From contig NZ_DIGV01000013.1 of NCBI RefSeq assembly GCF_002419815.1, positions 16,878-80,877 on the forward strand: DNA of 64,000 bases, in the 5' to 3' direction. This stretch comes from Brevundimonas sp. UBA5713 (GTDB lineage Bacteria > Pseudomonadota > Alphaproteobacteria > Caulobacterales > Caulobacteraceae). Below the pieces are notes generated by a model. The model saw only the letters and a list, made by a program, of their open reading frames with translations, was not told the origin of the DNA and made no database searches. The translations under genes and the position numbers were made by a program. Numbering within the stretch: the stretch's first letter is position 1; each line of letters opens with the position of its first letter. Shown here in pieces: positions 1 to 7,418 of the stretch.

Positions 1-278
1 TTCACACCGGCGCGGCGCACGGCCTGCTCAAAAGTTTCGCCACGGCGAATTTGAACGGAAAGGGCCTCAGGTGCGTTAAGCCCTGCAGGAGCCGCAGCAG
101 CCGTATAGGCTTGCGTTTCCAGATAGGCCGTTTGTTGCGGCGTCATGACCGGAATATCGTCCGCGCCGGAATCGGCGAAGGGCTTACCTGCAATCAGCGC
201 AATGCTGACCGCCGCCACCGTGGTGAGCAGGTGTGGAGCAAGCCGCAACGGTTGGCGGCGCGGATCGAACTGGGCCAT
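1..278 (-). CDS. N-terminus of a probable M23-type cell-wall peptidase (partial)
   Basis: Reading from the ATG at 278 on the minus strand gives about 92 residues without a stop, running off the left edge of the window. It opens MAQFDPRRQPLRL, followed by a hydrophobic stretch (residues about 13-31, HLLTTVAAVSIALIAG) that looks like a membrane anchor or uncleaved signal. After an Ala/Pro-rich linker comes VQIRRGETFEQAVRRAGV, which resembles the OapA/LysM-like entry domain (ligand-binding, xxGDTLxxxLxRAGV) found at the start of many M23 metallopeptidases. The catalytic domain would lie outside the window, so the family assignment is inference. It is transcribed divergently from the ydbH operon. 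Confidence 0.5.
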   Translation of the reverse strand, partial: MAQFDPRRQPLRLAPHLLTTVAAVSIALIAGKPFADSGADDIPVMTPQQTAYLETQAYTAAAAPAGLNAPEALSVQIRRGETFEQAVRRAGV

Positions 279-662
279 AGGTCCCCGACTTTCGACGACG
301 CCGTTTTGGCGCCTACACGAAATCTCGCATCACCAGCGCGTTTCCCGACGTGCCGGTGAAGCCAAGATTTATAGACTCCCTGTCCCTGAATGGGAAGGCA
401 CTCTGGTTACAATCCGTTATATGTAACATCAGAATGCAAGGATTTACTTAATATACTCGCTTCTTTGGCGAAAATGGGTCCACAGTTTGTAAACGCCTCA
501 ACCACAAGATGAAGGGGTTTTAATCTGCATCTCCCACATCGTCTTGGTGTTGACGCATTCGAATGATGTCCAAAGCGCGTTCCGGCAATCCTTGGTAAAT
601 TTATGCTGTGAACCCATTGTGCTTCAGTTTGTTTGTACCCCGTCAGAAACCGAATCTGTGCC
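279..662. promoter_or_regulatory. Divergent intergenic region with inverted repeat
   Basis: This is 384 bp without a convincing gene between the divergent peptidase and ydbH genes. It is more AT-rich than the flanks, especially 400-480. A perfect 5-bp inverted repeat with a 12-bp spacer (GTTAC at 406-410, GTAAC at 423-427) could be an operator. A GACTC (GANTC, the CcrM methylation motif known from Caulobacterales) lies at 374-378. No promoter could be assigned with confidence. Confidence 0.35.
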
Positions 663-3600
663 GTGACCGAACAATCGCCTGATGAAAGACCTGCGCGCGG
701 CCGTCCTAAAAGGCGTCTGCCTTTAGGCCGTGTGGGCACGGGATTGGTCATCGGCGGCACGGTCGTGGCCGTGGGTCTGGGCGGGCTTTATGTAAATCGA
801 CGCACGGTCGCCGACGAGGTGCTGGTTGGCTGGCTCGAAAAGCGCGGCATTCAAGCCGACGTCGAGGTCGAGCGGTTCGAGTGGGACGGTTTTGTCGGTC
901 GCATCACTGTGGGTGATCCCGATGATCCGGATGTGCGCATCGACCGTGTCGTTGTCGATTACGATATCGGATTGCCGTGGTCCAAGGACGGCATGGGTGT
1001 CTCTCCCCGACGCGTGGTGCTGACCCGTCCGTTGATCAAGGCGCAATGGCTGGATGGCCAGTTTTCTTTGGGCAGCCTTGACCCCCTGATCAAAGAGTTC
1101 ACGTCCAAACCCCCGTCGGCGGACAAGCGCGGGCCCCTGATTGTCGTCAGCAAGGGTCAGGCCCTGCTGACAACGGATTATGGCCTGGTAACCCTGCGTG
1201 CCGATGCACGGATCGATGATGGCCGTCTCAAAACACTGACAGCCGAACTGCCGCCTTCGGCGCTGGACCATGCCAATCTTAATGCCGCCGGCCTCAGTGC
1301 CAAGCTGCAGGCGCAGGAGGTTGACGGGCGGCTGGTATTTGCGGGCCATGCACTGGCTGATGCCTTTCGCGGTGCGGGGGTGCAGTCGCAAAAGCTTGAC
1401 CTGAAATTTGAAGGCGGCGTGCCCTATCCTGCCAATGGAGCCAAAAAGGCTCTGGGCGCGGTGGTATTGCAGGCCGACCTGACGGCGGATGCGCTTTCCA
1501 GGGAAGGCTTTGCCGCTCAGGCCGCCACGGGCCATGTGGATTGGCGCGGCGAGGTCGATGGGTGGCTGGATGCCTTCTTGCTGCAGGGCGAGTTGCAGAC
1601 GCGTATCCGCGCCCGTGATCTCAGGATGGCCGACAACCGTCTGAACGGTGCGGCGGTCGATGCCCGGAATCTTCAGATCGAAATCGCCCGTGGTCAGCAA
1701 CCTTCGCGCGGCACCCATGTCGTGTGGAGGGCCGAGGGGCCATTGTCGGTCGAGGCGGCGCAGGGCCGACTTGGCGATTTCAGAGTGCGGGACCTGAGCC
1801 TGTCTTCAGGCAATCTTCTGGCGGGCGGCTGGGGGCGCGCGTTTGAAGCGCAAGGTCCTCTGACCCTGACAGCCGGTCGGTTGAGCGGACAGGATCTGGA
1901 TTTGCGCGCTGTGCGCGGGCGCGTGGCTTTGGATGCAGTGGGTGATACCGATTTCCGCATCGGTCTGCGCGGAAGTCTGTCCAGCCGCGGGTCAAGCTAT
2001 AACGGGCTGGGGCCGATCGCCGCAGATGACGCGCCCGAACTGGCCCGCTTGAAGGCGGCGGCCCGATCCTTTGATCTTTCCGCGCCTGACCTGCGGTTTG
2101 TAATGGGGACGGGCCATTCAGAGCTGGTTTTGTCGGCGCCGGCGACACTGCACCCCGCCACGGGCGGCACCGTGACGCTGTCGCAGGGCAGCGGGCCGAT
2201 TGCCATCATGGCATCAGGCCAGATGCGCGGCTCGGCCAGACTTGTCGCCGAGGGGGGCGAGCTGCCTCTTTTGCAAATGGATGTGCCGCGCTGGACCCTG
2301 AATAACGGGGCGCTGGACGCCGCCCTGAAGGGCACGACCCGCTTGGACTTTACCCCCGCAAAGGGAATTTTCGTAAATACCGAAGGGCGGCTGCGCTCGC
2401 GTGGCGGCGTGACGACCTATTCCAGCCCGCACTGCGCAGAACTGGGACTGGCACGGTTTGATCTCGGTGAGAACGGACTGGAAGACATCAACGGCCAGCT
2501 TTGCAATCGCACAGGTCCGCTGCTGCGCCTGTCCGGTGGGCGCTGGGAAGTGCGCGGCCAACTGACCCAGACACAGGCGAGCGCCGGATTTGCCGCAGTC
2601 CGGATGTCCGACGCGAGCGGGAATTTGCTGGTGGCAGGCGACAATCGTGGCCTGCGCGTCGATCTGGGTATTCAGCAGGCGCGCTTGACCGATACCGGCG
2701 AGACGGCCCGTTTCAATCCTCTGGACGGCAGCGGACGGGTCACGCTGGCATCCAATATCTGGCGCGGCGATCTGAACTTTAAAGCCAACGGCCAGCCCGT
2801 CGCCGATGTGTGCTTGTTGCATGACGCAGCACTGGGCCAAGGCGGCCTGGGCATGAACACCCGTGGCGCGGTCTGCACCGTGCCGCGCTCGGTCCACGAT
2901 CCTCTGCCCGAGGCGAGCGGCGAGCTGTTGTTTGCGGAAGGCGGCCTGCAACCCCAGCAACTGACGAGCATGATCCCCGGCCTGGTGGCCGAGCCGGTAA
3001 AGGGACGTGCCGCTTTCGCCGGACAGATGTTCTGGACTTCCGGTGGTTTGGTCAGCTCGGGGCGTCTCAAACTACGCGACCTGTCATTTGTTTCGCCGGT
3101 GGGTACTGTCGAGGGCGGGCGGGGGGACATCCATATCTCCAGCCTTGCGCCTCTGGTCATTCCGCCCAAGCAGGAAGTGCGCTTTGACCGCGTCGATGGC
3201 CCCTTGCCCATGAGCGATGTGCGCGTCGATTTGGGCGTGCAGGACGATACTCTCTTCTTGCAGCGGGCCTCTGTAAATCTGGCATCGGGCACGGCCTATC
3301 TGTTCGATCACGCCCTTTATGATCCTGAACGCGGCATCGGACTGCCGTCGAAAGACGCCGTCGAGCGGGGCGTGGAAATCCCGTTCAAGGCCCAGCAGAA
3401 ATGGCGTTTCGGTGTCGCTCTGGAGGGGGTTCAGCTGAATGAGCTTCTGGAAGCGGTGGGTGCCGAACAAAAAGCCTATTTCGATGCCGAGGTGTCAGGT
3501 GTGCTGCCGGTCGTCTACCGTCCTGAATGGGGCTTTGCGGTCACCAATGGCGTGTTGATGGCTGACCGCCGGGGCAAGCTGAGCCTGTCGCCGGAACTGT

Positions 3601-4100
3601 TGGGCACTGTCGAAACCGACGAGGGAGCCTTGGCCACACCGGAAGGCACGGCACCTATTCCGCGCAACCTGATGCAGGACCTGGCCTATCAGGCGCTTGA
3701 GAACCTGACGTTTACAGATCTGAGCGCCACGGTGAACTCCATCTGCATGCCGCAGTCGAACCGCGTGCCGGATGCGGAAGGCTATATTCGCATCAACGGC
3801 GGCGGTGTCTGGTGTCAGACCTTGCCCGAGGACCAACTTCAGGGCGATGGAGAGGTCTGGGTACCCTCTCGGCTGGCTCTGGATTTTACGATCAACGGTT
3901 TCTACGACCCGCCCGAGCGCAAGGAGATGCGCCTGTCGCTGCTGGATGTCTTGCAGGGCAATTTTATGAAGAAGAAGATGGTCCTGCCGTCCGACACGCC
4001 GGTCACGTTGAACCTGAAGACGTCGATCAACGCTTATGATCTGGCGAGCCAGATTATGGACTATGTCAGATTGCGTAACACCCAGACGGAAATGCCTTAA
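663..4100 (+). CDS. ydbH: YdbH-family intermembrane lipid-transport protein
   Basis: A protein of 1145 residues starting at GTG 663 (MTEQSPDERPARG). A TTG 30 bases upstream is in frame but less likely. After a basic, cytoplasmic N-terminus comes one membrane anchor (about residues 21-45, LGRVGTGLVIGGTVVAVG), then a very long beta-rich region with repeated short strands typical of AsmA/TamB-like bridge proteins. The C-terminal third holds the conserved dicarboxylate-transport/YdbH signature region (for example VLQGNFMKKKMVLPSDTP near the end). In E. coli YdbH works with the lipoprotein YnbE to bridge inner and outer membranes and move phospholipids, redundantly with TamB and YhdP. Here ynbE and ydbL follow directly, which makes the assignment firm despite low sequence conservation. 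Confidence 0.85.
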   Translation: MTEQSPDERPARGRPKRRLPLGRVGTGLVIGGTVVAVGLGGLYVNRRTVADEVLVGWLEKRGIQADVEVERFEWDGFVGRITVGDPDDPDVRIDRVVVDYDIGLPWSKDGMGVSPRRVVLTRPLIKAQWLDGQFSLGSLDPLIKEFTSKPPSADKRGPLIVVSKGQALLTTDYGLVTLRADARIDDGRLKTLTAELPPSALDHANLNAAGLSAKLQAQEVDGRLVFAGHALADAFRGAGVQSQKLDLKFEGGVPYPANGAKKALGAVVLQADLTADALSREGFAAQAATGHVDWRGEVDGWLDAFLLQGELQTRIRARDLRMADNRLNGAAVDARNLQIEIARGQQPSRGTHVVWRAEGPLSVEAAQGRLGDFRVRDLSLSSGNLLAGGWGRAFEAQGPLTLTAGRLSGQDLDLRAVRGRVALDAVGDTDFRIGLRGSLSSRGSSYNGLGPIAADDAPELARLKAAARSFDLSAPDLRFVMGTGHSELVLSAPATLHPATGGTVTLSQGSGPIAIMASGQMRGSARLVAEGGELPLLQMDVPRWTLNNGALDAALKGTTRLDFTPAKGIFVNTEGRLRSRGGVTTYSSPHCAELGLARFDLGENGLEDINGQLCNRTGPLLRLSGGRWEVRGQLTQTQASAGFAAVRMSDASGNLLVAGDNRGLRVDLGIQQARLTDTGETARFNPLDGSGRVTLASNIWRGDLNFKANGQPVADVCLLHDAALGQGGLGMNTRGAVCTVPRSVHDPLPEASGELLFAEGGLQPQQLTSMIPGLVAEPVKGRAAFAGQMFWTSGGLVSSGRLKLRDLSFVSPVGTVEGGRGDIHISSLAPLVIPPKQEVRFDRVDGPLPMSDVRVDLGVQDDTLFLQRASVNLASGTAYLFDHALYDPERGIGLPSKDAVERGVEIPFKAQQKWRFGVALEGVQLNELLEAVGAEQKAYFDAEVSGVLPVVYRPEWGFAVTNGVLMADRRGKLSLSPELLGTVETDEGALATPEGTAPIPRNLMQDLAYQALENLTFTDLSATVNSICMPQSNRVPDAEGYIRINGGGVWCQTLPEDQLQGDGEVWVPSRLALDFTINGFYDPPERKEMRLSLLDVLQGNFMKKKMVLPSDTPVTLNLKTSINAYDLASQIMDYVRLRNTQTEMP

Positions 4101-4191
4101 CCCGCATATCCCGTCGCGTTCACAAGGCATTCAGGTGTTATTGGCCTAGTATGCTATTATATCCACTCGAGTTCAGACCGGAGAGCGGCTG

Positions 4192-4383
4192 ATGATCAAC
4201 AAAAGGCAGTTTGCAGCTGCGGTAATCGGAACGGCCATGCTGGGAGGCGCTGCCTGCACCCCCACAGTCAAAGTGTCGTTCGACCAGCCGCTGGTGATCA
4301 ACGCCAATCTGACCGCTGATATCCGGATCCGCCTCGATAAAGAGTTGCAGGACCTGATCCGCGAAAACCCGAACCTGTTCTGA
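4192..4383 (+). CDS. ynbE: YnbE-like outer-membrane lipoprotein
   Basis: A 63-residue lipoprotein. The signal peptide (MINKRQFAAAVIGTAM) ends in a lipobox LGGAAC with the lipidated Cys near residue 22. The mature part, CTPTVKVSFDQPLVINANL, continues to DIRIRLDKELQDLI and matches the YnbE signature (P-I-x-I-N-x-N-V-x-I-x-I-x-K-E). YnbE multimerises and pairs with the C-terminus of YdbH to complete an intermembrane bridge in E. coli; the same role is inferred here. It lies 91 bp after ydbH with a GGAGAG ribosome binding site, and 16 bp before ydbL. Confidence 0.88.
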   Translation: MINKRQFAAAVIGTAMLGGAACTPTVKVSFDQPLVINANLTADIRIRLDKELQDLIRENPNLF

Positions 4384-4399
4384 TCGGAGGGCTTAGAAT

Positions 4400-4756
4400 A
4401 TGGCCTATCGTAAAACTTTTATCGCCGTGGCTGCTTTGGCAGCTCTAGGCGTCGCGGGCGCTTCCTTTGCCCAGACCTCTTCGCAGAAGGCACTGGTCGA
4501 TCAAGCCAAGTCGGAAGGCAAGGCGGGCGAACAGGCTGACGGTTTTGTCGGCGTGCGCACCTCGGTTGCGCCCGATACCCGCGAGGCCATCGACGCCATG
4601 AATGCGGGCCGTCGCCAAGCCTATGAGCGCAGCGCCCAGCAGGCTGGTACCACGCCCGCCGTGGCCGGTGCCCGTATGTTTGAAACCCAGCTGTTGCCAC
4701 GCATCAGCTCGGGCCAATGGTACCGTAACGCCCAGGGACAATGGGTGCAGCGTTAA
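4400..4756 (+). CDS. ydbL: YdbL-family (DUF1318) periplasmic protein
   Basis: A 118-residue secreted protein with a clear Sec signal peptide (MAYRKTFIAVAALAALGVAGASFA, cleavage after ASFA). The mature part has the DUF1318 features: an Ala/Lys-rich helix with AKSEGKAGEQADGFVGVR, a segment on amino-acid turnover of the form INAGRRQAYE (MNAGRRQAYERSAQQ) and a C-terminal SGQWYRNAQGQWVQR. In E. coli YdbL is proposed to act as a chaperone or assembly factor for YdbH-YnbE. It is the third gene of the operon, with ribosome binding site GGAGGG, and is followed by a hairpin terminator. Confidence 0.87.
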   Translation: MAYRKTFIAVAALAALGVAGASFAQTSSQKALVDQAKSEGKAGEQADGFVGVRTSVAPDTREAIDAMNAGRRQAYERSAQQAGTTPAVAGARMFETQLLPRISSGQWYRNAQGQWVQR

Positions 4757-4776
4757 GCGCCCGACCCGAACATCGG

Positions 4777-4813
4777 AAATGACCGGTCCGCACTGCGCGG
4801 CCGGTCATTTTTT
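4777..4813 (+). terminator. Rho-independent terminator after ydbL
   Basis: A perfect 10-bp stem, AAATGACCGG (4777-4786) with CCGGTCATTT (4801-4810), encloses a GC-rich 14-base loop and is followed by further T residues. It lies 20 bp after the ydbL stop. Confidence 0.8.
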
Positions 4814-4932
4814 ATGGACGAAAGGTTGTCGGGCGTCCCCCGGATTGGCAGGGTCACGGCTTGAGCTTACGGAACGTCGATCCCGTATTTCGGGTTTGTC
4901 CTGATCGACATCCCCAAGTCAGGAGAAATCTC

Positions 4933-5394
4933 ATGCGTCTTTGGATTGTGCCGGCTGTTGCCCTTGGCTTGACGGCTGCCGCGTGCAACTCGTCCGAGCA
5001 GGCTCCGGCTGCCGCCACCACACCCGTGGCCGAGGCCAAGCTGGCCGGCGTGGATTTGACCCAGCCGGTGTCCGTGCTGGGCAATGAGCCCTTCTGGGGT
5101 CTGGCGATTGCAGACGGGAAAGTTGCCTATTCCGATCCGGAAGTCCCGACCGGCGGCCCGAACGGCACCATCGGCGCGCCGGAAATGCTCGGCAATGTCG
5201 CCATCTGGCGTTCCACCTTGTCGGATCAATCGCCTCTGGTGATCACTTTGACTGGTACGGACTGTTCCGACGGCATGAGTGACCGGACCTATCCGCTGGC
5301 TGCCAAGGTCGAACTGGGCGAGCGCGTACTGAACGGCTGCGCCGCTTCGACCGCTGCCATTGCAGCAGCGGGCGAAAGCGGACGCGTGGAATAG
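4933..5394 (+). CDS. COG3650-type lipoprotein of unknown function
   Basis: A 153-residue lipoprotein starting at ATG 4933 behind a strong AGGAG site at 4921. The signal peptide MRLWIVPAVALGLTAAAC has a lipobox Cys at residue 18. The mature N-terminus is a low-complexity Ala/Thr/Pro linker. The domain begins with VSVLGNEPFWGLAIADGK, the GNEPFW signature of COG3650 envelope proteins, and contains CSDGMSDRTYPLAAKVELG and a late NGCAAS, suggesting a disulfide. Members bind or sense something at the cell surface but no activity is established. It is a single gene, convergent with the entericidin gene 7 bp away. Confidence 0.72.
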   Translation: MRLWIVPAVALGLTAAACNSSEQAPAAATTPVAEAKLAGVDLTQPVSVLGNEPFWGLAIADGKVAYSDPEVPTGGPNGTIGAPEMLGNVAIWRSTLSDQSPLVITLTGTDCSDGMSDRTYPLAAKVELGERVLNGCAASTAAIAAAGESGRVE

Positions 5395-5401
5395 GCGCGC
5401 C

Positions 5402-5539
5402 TTAGCGACGCACCGATTCCGAGGTTCCGGTAATGGCTTGGCCCGCGGCCTGAATGTCGCGGCCCATGCCGGAAACCGTATTGCAGGCCGCCACGCCAAG
5501 GGCGGCCGCAATCATGCCTAGAGCGACGATTTTGCGCAT
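5402..5539 (-). CDS. Entericidin A/B-family lipoprotein
   Basis: A short gene of 45 codons, read from the ATG at 5539 on the minus strand behind a good AGGAG site. The product starts MRKIVALGMIAAALGVAAC with the lipobox Cys at residue 19, followed by NTVSGMGRDIQAAGQAI and a Thr/Ser/Arg tail. The C-N-T-x-x-G-x-G-x-D-I-x-x-A-G-x-x-I pattern is the entericidin EcnA/EcnB signature. Entericidins are small membrane lipoproteins linked to stationary-phase lysis in E. coli; in alphaproteobacteria their role is not established. A lone copy without an obvious antidote partner is common. Confidence 0.88.
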   Translation of the reverse strand: MRKIVALGMIAAALGVAACNTVSGMGRDIQAAGQAITGTSESVRR

Positions 5540-5661
5540 GTTTTAGCTCCTGATTTTTGTAGATGTGTCACGCCGGTTGTAGCCGACCGCTGTTCGTTCG
5601 GGCTATGAGGGTAAGGCCCTAGCGGGCCATTATATCCAATAGTTTCGTAAGCGGGACCTTT

Positions 5662-7329
5662 ATGACGAACGCCTCTGCCTCCTCCGCCCGTCGGCTGGTT
5701 GAAACCCTGGTCCTGAACGGGGTCGACAAGGTGTTCTGCGTTCCCGGCGAAAGCTATCTGGCGGTGCTGGATGCGCTGTACGATGTGCGCGACAAGATCG
5801 AGGTCATCGTGTGCCGTCACGAGGCGGGCGCGGCCAATATGGCCGAGGCCTATGGCAAGCTGACGGGCAAGCCGGGCATCTGCATGGTCACGCGCGGACC
5901 GGGGGCCACACAGGCCTCTATCGGCGTACATACCGCCCAGCAGGATTCCACGCCCATGATCCTGTTCGTGGGCCAGATCGCCCTGACCGACCGCGGTCGC
6001 GGGGCGTTTCAAGAGGTCGATTATCGCCAGACCTTCGGGGGGCTGGCCAAATGGGCGACCGAGATCGAAAGCCCCGAACGCACCGTGGAAATCGTCGAGC
6101 GCGCCTTTGCCACGGCGCTGCAAGGCCGCATGGGGCCGGTGGTTATCGCCCTGCCCGAAGACCTGCTGCACGAAGACGGCGGCCCCGCACCGGTCAAGCC
6201 GGTCACGCCCGCCCGCTCGGCACTCGACCCCGCCTTTGTGGCTGAACTGAGCGAGCGCCTGTCCAAGGCCGAAAGCCCGCTGCTGGTGCTGGGTGGCTCG
6301 GGCTGGAGCGATGAGGCCACCACCGCCATGGCCAACTGGGCCGAGCGGCTGGGCATTCCGCTGGCCCTGTCGTTCCGCCGTAAAGACCTGATCTCCAACC
6401 TGCACCCCTGCTATGCCGGTGATCTGGGCATTGGATGCAGCCCCAAGCTGATCGAGCGGGCCAAGCAGTCGGACCTGATCATCGCCATCGGCGCGCGCCT
6501 CGGCGAAAACGCGACGCAGGGCTATACCACGCTTGATCGTAGCCGCACGGCGCAGACGCTGATCCACATCCTGCCGGGGGCCGAAGAAGCGGGCCGCGTG
6601 TGGGCACCGCTGATGTCGGCCACGGCCGATAACAGTCTGGCCGCACTGGCTATCTCCCGGATCGAGGTGGACCGCCTGTGGCACGATCAGGCGCGTGCGG
6701 CCAATGAGGCTTATCTGGCCTTCTCTGCACCGATCCAGACCGTGGGCGCGGTGAACCTTTCGGAGGTGGTACGCCATTTGACGGTCGGCCTGCCCAAGGA
6801 TGCGGTGCTGACCAATGGCGCGGGTAACTTTGCCGCATGGCTGCACCGTTTCTATCACCACCAAGCCCGCCGTGCGCAGGTGGCCCCGACGTCTGGGGCT
6901 ATGGGCTATGGCTATCCCGCAGCACTGGCGGCCAAGGCCGTGATGCCCGAGCGGATGGTGGTGTGTTTTGCCGGTGACGGCGACTTCATGATGAGCGCCT
7001 GCGAGCTGGCCACTGCGGTTCAGTACAATCTGCCGGTCATTGTGATCGTGGTCGACAACTCCAGCTTCGGCACCATCCGGATGCACCAGGAGACCCACTA
7101 TCCGGCCCGCGTGATCGCCACTGATATCAAGAACCCGGACTTCGTCAAATATGCCGAAGCCTTTGGAGCCTTCGGTATCCGCGTCAACGCCACCGGAGAC
7201 TTCCCCGCCGCCTTGGCGCAGGCCTGTCAGGCGACCGAGCGGGGCCAGCCGGCGCTGATCCACCTGATCGCCGACACCGAACAGATCTCGCCAGCCAAGA
7301 CCATCACCCAGCTGCGCCAGCGCAACTAA
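5662..7329 (+). CDS. Thiamine-pyrophosphate enzyme, acetolactate-synthase-like
   Basis: A 555-residue cytoplasmic enzyme with the three TPP-enzyme domains in order. The N-terminal pyrimidine-binding domain carries the catalytic Glu in CRHEAGAANMAEAYGKLTG (about residue 54). A central nucleotide-fold domain follows. The C-terminal PP-binding domain has the GDG motif GDGDFMMSACELATA and the metal ligand region VVDNSSFGTIRMHQE. The family decarboxylates 2-oxo acids such as pyruvate, oxalyl-CoA or benzoylformate. No small regulatory subunit gene is adjacent, so biosynthetic AHAS is unlikely and the substrate is unknown. It stands alone between the entericidin gene and a DUF885 gene. Confidence 0.8.
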   Translation: MTNASASSARRLVETLVLNGVDKVFCVPGESYLAVLDALYDVRDKIEVIVCRHEAGAANMAEAYGKLTGKPGICMVTRGPGATQASIGVHTAQQDSTPMILFVGQIALTDRGRGAFQEVDYRQTFGGLAKWATEIESPERTVEIVERAFATALQGRMGPVVIALPEDLLHEDGGPAPVKPVTPARSALDPAFVAELSERLSKAESPLLVLGGSGWSDEATTAMANWAERLGIPLALSFRRKDLISNLHPCYAGDLGIGCSPKLIERAKQSDLIIAIGARLGENATQGYTTLDRSRTAQTLIHILPGAEEAGRVWAPLMSATADNSLAALAISRIEVDRLWHDQARAANEAYLAFSAPIQTVGAVNLSEVVRHLTVGLPKDAVLTNGAGNFAAWLHRFYHHQARRAQVAPTSGAMGYGYPAALAAKAVMPERMVVCFAGDGDFMMSACELATAVQYNLPVIVIVVDNSSFGTIRMHQETHYPARVIATDIKNPDFVKYAEAFGAFGIRVNATGDFPAALAQACQATERGQPALIHLIADTEQISPAKTITQLRQRN

Positions 7330-7418
7330 ATGTCACGGTCATTTCAACTGGACGTAATCTTGTAACGGCGGCGCTTTGCTGAAACTGTGACCCCACTTTT
7401 TGGAGTGAGGGGAGCGCT

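Noticed and set aside
5597..5635. Partial resemblance to the palindromic repeat (GGGCTATGAGGG and GCCCTAGCGGGC)
   Set aside because: Blocks are in a different order and the conserved TGCTTGAGGG end is missing; probably an unrelated hairpin before the TPP enzyme gene.
5518..7263. Long open frame antisense to the TPP enzyme gene (581 codons)
   Set aside because: It has no recognisable protein signature, while the plus strand has complete TPP motifs. Long antisense frames are common in GC-rich DNA with strong third-position bias.
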